DNA from: an uncultured Alphaproteobacteria bacterium
Lineage (GTDB): Bacteria > Pseudomonadota > Alphaproteobacteria > Rhodobacterales > Rhodobacteraceae
Assembly: GCA_902586885.1 (NCBI GenBank)
Contig: CACIJG010000004.1
Coordinates: forward strand, 77,501-112,279
Length of the DNA: 34,779 nucleotides
Reading direction: 5' to 3'
Numbering within the stretch: position 1 is the stretch's first letter; each line of letters begins with the position of its first letter. A model generated the notes under the pieces. That model was given only the letters and a program-made list of their open reading frames with translations. It ran no database searches and was not told the DNA's origin. Made by a program: the position numbers and the translations under genes. Positions 9,193-17,307 of this stretch are shown one piece after another.

Positions 9193-9570
9193 TCAGTTCG
9201 ATATATTTTTTATGTGATCTTTCCAAATTTTTTCGATTTGATAATAATCTCTCACTTCTGGTCTAAATATGTGAACAATAACAAACTGAAAGTCTAACAA
9301 AATCCAGTCTGCATTTTCTCTCCCTTCAATTTTACCGTTGATTTTATATGAACTTTTGACCTCTTCCATGAGTTTTTCTGCTAGAAATATTACTTGCCGA
9401 TTTGAAGAGCCCGAAGCTATAATAAGATAGTCAAATTCGGAAAAATTTTCATCTACTGATACCTCAACAATATTTTCTGCTTTACCTTCAATTAAGTTTT
9501 CTCTTATGAATGAAACCAAGTCTTTTTCTTTAAGGCTATTGACAGTCAATTTGTCTGACTTGTTAATCAT
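9193..9570 (-). CDS. rsfS: Ribosomal silencing factor RsfS
   Basis: RsfS binds L14 and blocks joining of ribosomal subunits when nutrients are scarce. The 125-residue protein has the family core YLIIASGSSNRQV, then EGRENADWILLDFQFVIVHI and FRPEVRDYYQIEKIW, matching the conserved VHvF-PEvRefY-LE-LW stretch. It is the first gene of the rsfS-rlmH-gpmI-ctpA-rppH run. The usual upstream partner nadD is missing; a nucleoside hydrolase gene is there instead, 90 bases away. Confidence 0.94.
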   Translation of the reverse strand: MINKSDKLTVNSLKEKDLVSFIRENLIEGKAENIVEVSVDENFSEFDYLIIASGSSNRQVIFLAEKLMEEVKSSYKINGKIEGRENADWILLDFQFVIVHIFRPEVRDYYQIEKIWKDHIKNISN

Positions 9571-9660
9571 TTTTTCTTCTTTTTTCAGGCTACTCTCCTA
9601 TAAGTTAATAGTTAGTTTGATGTGCTATTGGTATATTGAGTAGTCACCAAAAGATCAATT

Positions 9661-10599
9661 TTATTTAGTTAAATTAAGGACATTTTTCAAAACATGGTTA
9701 AAAAAGGCTTCACTATTTACTTCATTTATATAATTAACATTTTTAGGTCGATCGGTAACCTCCCACCAATCCACCACAGTCATGCCTCTTGTTAAATCTG
9801 ACTCGGTTTCGACCTCAACATTAACTACTTTTCCTTTGTAAATCTCTGGGTTTAGTAAATATACTATTACGTTAGGGTCATGAAGAGGGCCTCCCTTACT
9901 ACCATATTTTTTGACATCATATCTCTCGAAAAAATCTAATAGCTTGGCTGCTTGGGTGGCACTATTTTTATCAGAGGAACGTAATTTACTTAAAAACTGT
10001 CTATCTACAAGAGTTTTATGTGTCACATCTAGAGGCAACATTGTTATTTTTATACCGCTACTTAAAACAATTTTTGCTGCTTCTGGGTCTACATATATAT
10101 TGAATTCAGCTGCTGGCGTTATATTGCCGCCTTCAAAGAAACCTCCTCCCATCAATACTATCTCTTCTAAAAGATCTCCTATTTCAGGTTTCTTTAATAA
10201 TGCAGTAGCTATATTAGTTAATGGCCCCAAGGCACAAAGAGTAATTTTTTTTTCATCATTTTCCAGGATAGTTTCAATTATGAAATCAGAAGCCTTATCT
10301 TTTTCAACCTTTTTATTTTTCAAAACTAATTCTGTTCCATCCAAGCCTGTCTTTCCATGAACATGTTCAGCCGTTACCAATTTTCTTGTAAGCGGCTTTT
10401 CACAACCTCTAAAAACAGGTATTTCCTCCTTTCCAGTTAGTTCACAGATTTTCAAAGCATTTTCTGAAGTGAAATCTAAAGACACATTCCCTGCTACACA
10501 CGTGACACCTAACACTTTGAGTTTTTCACTTCCAAAAGCTGTCATTAATGCTAATGCATCATCCTGTCCAGGGTCAGTATCAATTATAATTTTTTTCAA
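9661..10599 (-). CDS. Inosine-uridine-preferring nucleoside hydrolase
   Basis: Splits ribonucleosides into ribose and base for salvage. The calcium-binding signature DTDPGQDDALAL occupies residues 7-18 counted from the chosen start. ALGPLTNIA, EFNIYVDPEAA and HDPNVIVYLL are the other family blocks. I place the start at the TTG at 10599, giving MKKIIIDTDPG and 312 residues. A GAGGTG ribosome binding site lies 4 bases before this codon. A longer reading from 10689 would overlap ilvE by 62 bases and add an unconserved N-terminus. The gap to ilvE is 28 bases, so the two are likely co-transcribed. Base specificity cannot be read from sequence. Confidence 0.9.
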   Translation of the reverse strand: MKKIIIDTDPGQDDALALMTAFGSEKLKVLGVTCVAGNVSLDFTSENALKICELTGKEEIPVFRGCEKPLTRKLVTAEHVHGKTGLDGTELVLKNKKVEKDKASDFIIETILENDEKKITLCALGPLTNIATALLKKPEIGDLLEEIVLMGGGFFEGGNITPAAEFNIYVDPEAAKIVLSSGIKITMLPLDVTHKTLVDRQFLSKLRSSDKNSATQAAKLLDFFERYDVKKYGSKGGPLHDPNVIVYLLNPEIYKGKVVNVEVETESDLTRGMTVVDWWEVTDRPKNVNYINEVNSEAFFNHVLKNVLNLTK

Positions 10600-10627
10600 T
10601 AGCACCTCACTGCATGAGGGTCCTTTC

Positions 10628-11497
10628 CTAAGATCTAACTTCTTTTTCATATTCGCTGGACATTTGCCTAGCAAGTTGACCGACTTCAAACCTAAAAGTA
10701 TCTATTTGACCGACTGGCGTTACTTCTGCCGCAGTTCCAGTAAGCCAACACTGCTCAAAACTATCCAGTTCTTCAAGCTTAATGTGTTTTTCTACAACCT
10801 CAATGCCATTTTTTTTCAAGAGACTTATGACAGTCTGACGAGTTATTCCATTTAAAAAACAATCAGGTGTAGGGGTATACACCCTATTGTTCTTTACAAA
10901 AAATATGTTTGCTCCTGTGGCTTCTGCTACGTAGCCCCGATAGTCCAGCATAAGGGAGTCAGAACATCCTTTTGATTCAGCAGCATGCTTAGACATTGTA
11001 CAAATCATATATAATCCAGCAGCCTTAGCAAAGCATGGTATTGTCTCAGGGCTTGGTCGCTTCCAGGGAGAAATATCTAACTTAGCACCTTTTAGTTTGG
11101 CATCTCCATAATATGCACCCCATTCCCATGAAGCTATTGCAACTCTTACCGGATTTCTAGAAGATGCCACACCCATGTCTGGGCCTGAGCCTCTCCATGC
11201 TAAAGCTCTTACATAAGAGTCTTTTTGATTATTTGCCTTTAAAACTTTTTTCTTTGCTTCCTCTAATTCATCTATTGAGTAAGGTATATTTATGTCCACA
11301 TATTGACCAGACCTTATCAGTCTAGACGAGTGCTCTTTACTTTTATAAATTCTTCCTCCATAAGCCCTCTCACCCTCAAAAACTGATGATCCATAGTGTA
11401 AGGCATGAGTTAACAAATGAAATTTTGCATCCTTCCATTGAACTAACTCTCCATCAACCCAAATCATTCCTTTTAAGTTTTCATAAGAATCAACCAT
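10628..11497 (-). CDS. ilvE: Branched-chain amino acid aminotransferase
   Basis: A PLP-fold-type-IV transaminase that makes or degrades leucine, isoleucine and valine. In the 289-residue protein the Schiff-base lysine is K158 in CFAKAAGLYM. The PLP-contact glutamate is E192 in AEATGANIFF, and the later LTGTAAEVTPV binds the phosphate. The opening MIWVDGELVQW and HYGSSVFEG are typical of IlvE group I. An internal ATG (M11) directly before IWVDGE is a possible alternative start. It is divergent from a response regulator gene, a neighbourhood also seen for petR in other alphaproteobacteria. Confidence 0.93.
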   Translation of the reverse strand: MVDSYENLKGMIWVDGELVQWKDAKFHLLTHALHYGSSVFEGERAYGGRIYKSKEHSSRLIRSGQYVDINIPYSIDELEEAKKKVLKANNQKDSYVRALAWRGSGPDMGVASSRNPVRVAIASWEWGAYYGDAKLKGAKLDISPWKRPSPETIPCFAKAAGLYMICTMSKHAAESKGCSDSLMLDYRGYVAEATGANIFFVKNNRVYTPTPDCFLNGITRQTVISLLKKNGIEVVEKHIKLEELDSFEQCWLTGTAAEVTPVGQIDTFRFEVGQLARQMSSEYEKEVRS

Positions 11498-11687
11498 GCA
11501 ACCCCACTTTTATAATTATTCTATCTTCAATACAAAATTTTATTAATATTTACCAGAGTTTGATTCATTGTTTAAAAAAATAAACTTCTTCGATTAGCTT
11601 TATCTATCTAAAGTATTTATTTTGATAATATCACTGTGTTAACTTATTAGCGTTTACTTAACTTCTTAACTACTTAGGACAATCGAG
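11498..11687. promoter_or_regulatory. Divergent control region between ilvE and the response regulator
   Basis: This AT-rich 190-bp gap must hold the promoters for both flanking genes. It contains three copies of TTAACT at 11639, 11658 and 11666, just upstream of the regulator start. It also has a short inverted repeat, GTTTA and TAAAC around 11571-11586. The TTAACT copies could be a regulator-binding site, but their spacing (19 and 8) is not the regular 10-11 bp usual for OmpR-type proteins. No strong sigma-70 promoter stands out. Confidence 0.3.
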
Positions 11688-12389
11688 ATGTTACATGATG
11701 AAAAGCACATATTGCTAATTGATGACGATGAGCGTATTCTTTCTCTACTAAAGACCTTTCTTAATCAAAATGGATTTATGACTTCCAGCGCTAAAAACTC
11801 GCAAGAAGCCCGCTCTCTATTAGATTATTTTGAATTCGATATCCTTATAATTGATATTATGATGCCAGGGGAAACAGGTTTGGAGCTATTAGAATCTTTA
11901 AGAAAAAATAGAGATATTCCTGTAATATTATTGTCAGCAAAAGGGGAAGCAAGTGATAAGATTTCAGGCCTCGAATTGGGGGCAGATGACTATTTATCAA
12001 AGCCTTTTGAGCCAAAAGAACTATTATTGAGAATAAAAAACTTGCTCTCTAGAAATAATGCAATTGACGACAACAAATATGAGAAAAAAGTTAAAATTGG
12101 AACGAAAATTTTTGATTTAGAAAGAATGGAACTGCAGGAAAACAATAATATTATTGCTCTAACAACTGTTGAAACAAAACTCTTAGAAATTTTTTGCTCG
12201 AACCCAAAAACTATTATTGAAAGAAATCATATTATTTCTGAATTAGGATATAAAAGCGATAGTAATAAGCAGAACGAAAGAAATGTCGATGTTCAAGTTA
12301 CTCGATTAAGAAAAAAAATTGAGGATGACACAAAAAATCCACGGTTTCTTAAAACAATACGCGGTAAAGGCTACAGACTTTTACTTTAA
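11688..12389 (+). CDS. OmpR-family response regulator, PetR-like orphan
   Basis: The protein has 233 residues: a receiver domain (about 5-118) and a winged-helix DNA-binding domain (about 135-233). The acidic pocket is IDDDE, the phosphoacceptor is D56 in LIIDIMMPGE, and the switch residues are S83 and K105 (LSKPFEP). The C-terminal domain ends RKKIEDDTKNPRFLKTIRGKGYRLLL in two conserved segments. The receiver resembles PetR of alphaproteobacteria (MMPGETGL, GLELGADDYL). No histidine kinase is adjacent. The MarR-type petP gene often found beside petR is also absent, so its signal input is unknown. The gene converges with the SH3 gene, 14 bases apart. Confidence 0.88.
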   Translation: MLHDEKHILLIDDDERILSLLKTFLNQNGFMTSSAKNSQEARSLLDYFEFDILIIDIMMPGETGLELLESLRKNRDIPVILLSAKGEASDKISGLELGADDYLSKPFEPKELLLRIKNLLSRNNAIDDNKYEKKVKIGTKIFDLERMELQENNNIIALTTVETKLLEIFCSNPKTIIERNHIISELGYKSDSNKQNERNVDVQVTRLRKKIEDDTKNPRFLKTIRGKGYRLLL

Positions 12390-12403
12390 TTAGTTTTTAG
12401 CTA

Positions 12404-12952
12404 TCAAAAAATCTCCATTTTTTTTACGCCCCATATATCTGACTTTAAAACCCAACCTTTAAGTTTTTTAATTCCTACCAAACACCACAAAAGATCGCAT
12501 TTTTTTACTTTAGCTATAACATTTTTTTTTAAAATAGCTTTCCCAAGACCTTCTGGCTTATTTTTATTACGTAGAAGGGTTTCTTCTCTAATTACAATCA
12601 CGTATCTTTTTCCAGAAAAAAGACTTTTAAACATCCAACCCGTCTGACCCTCAAAATCTTCTACCTTCCTCCAATACCCAAACTCACCAATAATCTTAAT
12701 CGGTAAATTTTTTCGTTTGTAAACCCAATCAATTTTATGGTCAAAACTTGGACCTCGTCTCATATTGGCTTCATTCACCTTTAAAGAGACATATCGTGGA
12801 ATATCCAAACCTGTTTCCTTGCCAACCGTAGATTCGAAGTTTTCAGCAAACAATTTCCAAGAAAATATGATGTTAATTATTAAAAGGAGTACAAAAAATC
12901 TGTAGCGAGAAGAAAAACTTCGAAATATAATGGGAATTGATATCTTTATCAT
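12404..12952 (-). CDS. Secreted SH3-domain protein
   Basis: A 182-residue protein with a basic N-terminus and one hydrophobic segment at about 18-36, read as a signal peptide or anchor. Two bacterial SH3-like repeats follow: one with NEANMRRGPSFDHKIDWVY and a second around EETLLRNKNKPEGL, ending in KGWVLKSDIWGV. Such proteins act in the periplasm, often near peptidoglycan, but no enzymatic domain is present and no specific role is known. In alphaproteobacteria a gene like this is commonly divergent from a 2-hydroxyacid dehydrogenase, as here; 69 bases separate the two starts. Confidence 0.78.
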   Translation of the reverse strand: MIKISIPIIFRSFSSRYRFFVLLLIINIIFSWKLFAENFESTVGKETGLDIPRYVSLKVNEANMRRGPSFDHKIDWVYKRKNLPIKIIGEFGYWRKVEDFEGQTGWMFKSLFSGKRYVIVIREETLLRNKNKPEGLGKAILKKNVIAKVKKCDLLWCLVGIKKLKGWVLKSDIWGVKKMEIF

Positions 12953-13021
12953 TTTTTTAAATCAGTGATTCATTAAAACAAAGTATAACAAATTTCAAAA
13001 ATAATTTAAAACCATACAAAT

Positions 13022-14002
13022 ATGAGAAAAGCCAGAGTAATAATAACAAGAAAGCTTCCCTTGCCAGTTGAGAAGAGAATGGGTGAGCTTTTTGACGTAA
13101 CTCTTTCTAAAGCTGAGCACCCAATTGAAAGACAGGAGCTAATTAATGCCTTGAAGGAGGCAGAAGTTTTAGTACCAACTATTGGTGATAAAATTAATGC
13201 AAGTATGCTCAGCTTAGCAAATCCTAAACTAAAACTAATAGCAAATTATGGCGCAGGCTATGACCATATAGACGTCAAAACAGCCTTTCAGCGAGGTATA
13301 ATAGTTACTAATACTCCCAGCGTATTAACTACAGATACGGCTGATATGACTATGGCATTGCTATTAGCTATGCCCAGAAAACTTAGAGAAGGTCATGAGG
13401 AGATGCAGTCTGGCAACTGGAAGGGATGGAGCCCCACCGCCTTAATGGGAACCAGAGTTACAGGAAAGAACCTTGGGATAATTGGGATGGGAAGAATTGG
13501 CCAAGCTATTGCGAAACGAGCTATTGCGTTTGACTTGAAAATCAATTACCACAATAGGCGCAAACTACATAGCGAACTTGAGAAAACCCTTCAAGCAAAA
13601 TATTGGATTAATCTTGAAGAAATGATTTCTAATGTAGATATTTTAGTTGTCTCTGCCTCTTTGAATCCATCTTCCTTGTATCTTTTAGACCAAAAAATGC
13701 TCTCAAGGCTTAAACCTTCAGCATACATAATAAATATATCGAGAGGCGAAATTATTGACCAAAACGCTCTAGTTAGACTGCTTAAAAATAAAAAAATAAG
13801 TGGCGCTGGTTTAGATGTCTATGATCATAATAAGATTATAAGTGAAGATTTCAAACGTTTAAAGAACGTTTTTCTATTACCTCATATGGGATCTTCAACA
13901 CTAGAGGGTAGGCTGGAAATGGGTGAGAAAGTTATCTTGAATATCAAAACATTTATCGATGGACATAGACCTTCTGACCAAATAGTTCCAAGCATGCTAT
14001 AA
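13022..14002 (+). CDS. D-2-hydroxyacid dehydrogenase (glyoxylate/hydroxypyruvate reductase type) with altered catalytic residue
   Basis: The 326-residue protein has the full two-domain architecture. The dinucleotide site is GIIGMGRIGQA (152-162). YHNRRK (176-181) after the second strand suggests NADP preference. The substrate arginine is R241 in NISRGEI and the catalytic histidine is H288 in LLPHMGSST. The third catalytic residue is normally Glu, five positions after the Asp of GLDV (usual text DVFEHEP). Here the text is DVYDHNKI, which puts Asn at 270. The C-terminus GHRPSDQIVPSML is typical of the GlxR-type enzymes of alphaproteobacteria. Activity may be reduced or changed. Confidence 0.87.
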   Translation: MRKARVIITRKLPLPVEKRMGELFDVTLSKAEHPIERQELINALKEAEVLVPTIGDKINASMLSLANPKLKLIANYGAGYDHIDVKTAFQRGIIVTNTPSVLTTDTADMTMALLLAMPRKLREGHEEMQSGNWKGWSPTALMGTRVTGKNLGIIGMGRIGQAIAKRAIAFDLKINYHNRRKLHSELEKTLQAKYWINLEEMISNVDILVVSASLNPSSLYLLDQKMLSRLKPSAYIINISRGEIIDQNALVRLLKNKKISGAGLDVYDHNKIISEDFKRLKNVFLLPHMGSSTLEGRLEMGEKVILNIKTFIDGHRPSDQIVPSML

Positions 14003-14005
14003 GTT

Positions 14006-14767
14006 TTAATACCTATTATTACACACCAAACATTTAACGTTTTTTTCTACTGAGAAAACTTGAAAAACACCGTTAAGACAGTCAAATATTAAAAGCTTGT
14101 TTGTGAGAATATTGCCTGTATTGCAAACATACTTAATTGTTTCAGCAGCCATATAACTTCCTACCAAAGCAGTGGTAGTACCCAAAACCCCTTCTGAGTT
14201 ACAATTAAGTTCATTAGTATTTTCTTCTATATCAGGAAAAATACACTCATAACATGGGGCTCCATCTTTTAGAAGGAAGCTTATTGTGCCTTCCCATCCA
14301 GAAACTCCTCCAAAAATCAAGGGCTTTTCGTATTTAACACAGGCTTTGTTAATCTCTATTCTTGACTTTACGTTATCTGTACCATCAAGAATTAAATCAT
14401 ATTTTGATATTATTTCAGCAGATTTAGTGTTATCTATAAAAAAATCGTATTTTTCTATTTTAACATCATTATTTAACTCTCCTACAAACCTAGAAACAAC
14501 TTCTACTTTTTTTTTACCAATATCTTTATACTTATAAATCGTCTGTCTCTGCAAATTGGAGAGAGCTACAGTATCTTGATCTACTATTCCGATGTTTCCG
14601 ACTCCTGCACCTGCAAGATATTGTATAGCCGAAGAACCTATACCACCCAGACCGATAAGCAATATATTAGAATTCCACAACTTTTTTTGACCAACTCCCC
14701 CAATATTTTTCATAAGAATATGTCGCCTGTAGCGATCTAAATAGTCAGGACTTGAAGCATTAGGCAT
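14006..14767 (-). CDS. moeB: MoeB/ThiF-type E1-like adenylyltransferase
   Basis: Adenylates the C-terminus of a small sulfur carrier protein (MoaD or ThiS) for molybdopterin or thiazole synthesis. In the 253-residue protein the nucleotide loop is LIGLGGIGSS (38-47) and the arginine finger is in RYRRHI (12-17). DGTDN (128-132) is the catalytic aspartate region. Two CxxC pairs (C172/C175 in CYEC and C246/C249 in CLVC) bind structural zinc. No rhodanese domain is fused and no carrier gene is in the window, so MoeB and ThiF cannot be separated with certainty. It converges with the dehydrogenase gene, 3 bases apart. The dut gene often placed between it and coaBC is absent. Confidence 0.86.
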   Translation of the reverse strand: MPNASSPDYLDRYRRHILMKNIGGVGQKKLWNSNILLIGLGGIGSSAIQYLAGAGVGNIGIVDQDTVALSNLQRQTIYKYKDIGKKKVEVVSRFVGELNNDVKIEKYDFFIDNTKSAEIISKYDLILDGTDNVKSRIEINKACVKYEKPLIFGGVSGWEGTISFLLKDGAPCYECIFPDIEENTNELNCNSEGVLGTTTALVGSYMAAETIKYVCNTGNILTNKLLIFDCLNGVFQVFSVEKNVKCLVCNNRY

Positions 14768-14889
14768 TTTATTTTTGACCTTTATTTTTCCAATTTATCT
14801 CAAATAATCAACTTCATATTTAATACAACTATCAAATTCGCTTATCAGAGCTGAATTATTCTATGAAAAATCTCTTCTTGTTTACGACT

Positions 14890-16089
14890 TTAATCGCCAA
14901 ATTGCTTAATTATTTCATCCCTTATTATTTTAGCAACTTCGCGTTTGCCTGATCTCTTATAGTGTATAATTTTCTCTTCTTTAATGAGAAAGACTTCGTT
15001 ATTATCACCTCCCATATTATGGGTATCTTTGCTAACTTTATTAGCAATAAGCCAATCACAACCCTTTTTCTCCAATTTTTTCTTTGCATTTTCGATAACA
15101 TTATCAGTTTCCGCAGCAAAACCGATTATAAGCTCAGGTCTATGTCGTTTAGAGCATACAGTTTTTAATATATCTGGATTTTCAATAAATTCTAAGTCAG
15201 GTGGCTTTGTGCCCTCAATCTTTTTTATTTTTCCTGTAGATATATTTTTAACTCTCCAATCTCCTACCGCAGCAACAAATATGGCTATGTCATAGTCTCC
15301 AGAATTTAAAACAGCTTCGTACATCTCCATTGCTGTTTCAACTCTAATTACTCTGCAACAGTCTGGGAGATCTATATTAACGGGTCCCGTTACCAATGTA
15401 ACATCTGAGCTGACCTCTGAAAGGATTCTCGCTATTTCTGTTCCCTGTTTGCCTGAGGACTTATTGGTAATAAATCTAATCTCATCTATGTGCTCATGCG
15501 TAGGACCTGATGTAACCAGGATTTTTTTATTACCGAGCGCTTTTACTTTTTTTTTTTTAAGGTTATCCAAAATTTTTGATGGCTCGGACATCCTCCCAAA
15601 CCCGTATTCACCGCACGCCATTTCTCCCTCGTCAGGTCCAATTACTTTAACCCCACTTTCTTTTAGTAAAGATAAATTACTTTGAAAAATAGGATTCTCC
15701 CACATTCTTACGTTCATAGCAGGAGCTAAATAAATTGGCTTTGTTGTTGCTAGCAAAAGTGTTTGAGCTAAATCATTAGCAAGACCATTTGCCATAGAAG
15801 ATATAATGTTAGCGGTTGCTGGTGCAACCAAAATTGCATCAGGCCAGCGAGCTAACTCGATATGACCCATTTTAATTTCTTGATCTCTATCATGAAGGGA
15901 AGTTCTAAGTGGTTCTCCAGAAAGATGTTCTATAGTTGCTGATGTTACGAACTCCAAGGCTGCTTCAGTGGCTACGCACTTAACTTCAGCCTCATTTTTC
16001 TTAATAAGCCTTATAAGTTCAAGAGTTTTGTAAGCCGCTATGCCACCCGAAATTATCAATACAACTTTTTTAAACATATCCCTATCCAA
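14890..16089 (-). CDS. coaBC: Bifunctional phosphopantothenoylcysteine decarboxylase / phosphopantothenate-cysteine ligase
   Basis: Catalyses two successive steps of coenzyme A synthesis. The N-terminal flavoprotein CoaC (about 1-185) has the catalytic histidine H76 in MGHIELARW, the PAMN motif at 123-126 and C159 in GEMACGEYGFGRM. The C-terminal CoaB part (about 187-399) starts KILVTSGPTHEHIDEIRFI and contains N210 in TNKSSGKQG. The length of 399 is normal. An alternative start four residues later (MFKKVVL) is possible. It is followed by moeB after 122 bases and preceded by rpoH. Confidence 0.95.
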   Translation of the reverse strand: MDRDMFKKVVLIISGGIAAYKTLELIRLIKKNEAEVKCVATEAALEFVTSATIEHLSGEPLRTSLHDRDQEIKMGHIELARWPDAILVAPATANIISSMANGLANDLAQTLLLATTKPIYLAPAMNVRMWENPIFQSNLSLLKESGVKVIGPDEGEMACGEYGFGRMSEPSKILDNLKKKKVKALGNKKILVTSGPTHEHIDEIRFITNKSSGKQGTEIARILSEVSSDVTLVTGPVNIDLPDCCRVIRVETAMEMYEAVLNSGDYDIAIFVAAVGDWRVKNISTGKIKKIEGTKPPDLEFIENPDILKTVCSKRHRPELIIGFAAETDNVIENAKKKLEKKGCDWLIANKVSKDTHNMGGDNNEVFLIKEEKIIHYKRSGKREVAKIIRDEIIKQFGD

Positions 16090-16149
16090 ATCAGAGCTTT
16101 TTCAAACTCTAAGATAGGCATATTTTATATAATGATCAATAACAACTAA

Positions 16150-17028
16150 TTAAAGTCCGATCATTGAATGAATGCCTTTGTGGACAGATAAATGTTTTTT
16201 GAGCTTTTTAAGCGCCTGAGTTTCAAGCTGCCTCACCCTTTCTTTAGACACTCCCAGCTCCCCGCCGATAGCATCAAGGGTTCGTGGCTTTTCAGTTAAT
16301 TTGCGATCAACAACAATCCGCTTTTCACGAGAATTTAAGGTGCCTAGTGCTTCCTCAATCCAAGTTTTAATTTTCAGGGAATCACTTTCTTTGTCTACAC
16401 TTTCAGAACCGATAGAATTTTGATCTTCAAGGGTTTCTATCCACTCTCTTCCTTCCTCATTCTGCTGCAATGAGTTGAGTGAGAAATCACTGCCCGCAAG
16501 CCTTGTTTCCATCATTTCCACATCTCTCAACGGGACTCCCATTTGATCTGCTATTAAAGTATTTAAAGACCCATAGTCAACGCAAGCGCCTGCTTTTTCA
16601 ACCTCTCGTTCTAGCCTTGACTTTACTCGTTTAAAGTTAAAAAAAAGCGATTTCTGAGAAGCCGTAGAACCAGTTCTTACCAGGGACCAGTTTCTAAGAA
16701 CAAAATCTTGAATCGAAGCTTTTATCCACCATGTAGCATAAGTTGAAAATCGTACACCTCTTTCAGGATCAAATTTCTTAGCGGCTTTCATTAGTCCAAC
16801 CCCAGCCTCTTGGATGAGCTCTGTGCTATCTACACCATATCTACTGTATTTATTGGCCATCGAAATTGCTAATCGCATGTATGCATTAACTAATCTATGT
16901 AGAGATTTTTCACATTGGTTGTAATACCAATTTCTAGCTAACTCTAACTCTGTTTCAGCTTCGAGTAATTCTGCTCTCATCGCTTTCAATGTGAGTGAAC
17001 CATTATTAATTTTATCTGCTTTAGACAT
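16150..17028 (-). CDS. rpoH: RNA polymerase sigma-32 factor
   Basis: The heat-shock sigma factor, 292 residues. Region 2 includes VNAYMRLAISMANKYSRYG and ELIQEAGVGLMKAAKKFDPE, with the tryptophans for promoter melting in FSTYATWWIKASIQDFVL. The RpoH box is recognisable in SQKSLFFNFKR. Region 4 has the helix-turn-helix LDAIGGELGVSKERVRQLE. It probably drives clpB, whose promoter-like site is at 1625-1652. The start is preceded by only a weak ribosome binding site. It is part of the long minus-strand run. Confidence 0.96.
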   Translation of the reverse strand: MSKADKINNGSLTLKAMRAELLEAETELELARNWYYNQCEKSLHRLVNAYMRLAISMANKYSRYGVDSTELIQEAGVGLMKAAKKFDPERGVRFSTYATWWIKASIQDFVLRNWSLVRTGSTASQKSLFFNFKRVKSRLEREVEKAGACVDYGSLNTLIADQMGVPLRDVEMMETRLAGSDFSLNSLQQNEEGREWIETLEDQNSIGSESVDKESDSLKIKTWIEEALGTLNSREKRIVVDRKLTEKPRTLDAIGGELGVSKERVRQLETQALKKLKKHLSVHKGIHSMIGL

Positions 17029-17145
17029 TTCTCGTACAATCCATTTTTTACATCGAAACCAATATCTAATTAATTTTTTTCATTTTAGAATAGATAAACT
17101 AGCAAACCCATTATGCATTTTTTCGATACCTAGCTTAAAAAATTC

Positions 17146-17277
17146 TTAATAACCTGCTATCGCTCCTCCAACCATATCTAAATCTGAGCCCATACCACTA
17201 ATCGCACCGCCGATTGTTCCACATCCAGATAACCCTAGGATAAAAGCAATCGAAATATAAAATAAGATTTTTTTCAT
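17146..17277 (-). CDS. Small entericidin-like lipoprotein
   Basis: A 43-residue ORF in the gap between rpoH and rmuC. It begins MKKILFYISIAFILGLSGC, a lipoprotein signal peptide with lipobox LSGC, so the mature protein starts at C19. The remaining 25 residues are glycine-rich (GTIGGAISGMGSD, MVGGAIAGY). This layout matches the entericidin (EcnA/EcnB) family of tiny membrane lipoproteins. A run of As before the ATG gives a weak ribosome binding site. Its rank next to rpoH suggests it may be stress-expressed. Assignment to the family rests on size and layout, not on a long conserved motif. Confidence 0.65.
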   Translation of the reverse strand: MKKILFYISIAFILGLSGCGTIGGAISGMGSDLDMVGGAIAGY

Positions 17278-17307
17278 AGTTTTTTCCTTTTTTTTGTTGT
17301 TAATATT

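Noticed and set aside
10600-10689. The longer start of the nucleoside hydrolase
   Set aside because: It would overlap ilvE by 62 bases, while the TTG at 10599 has a good ribosome binding site and gives the family N-terminus.
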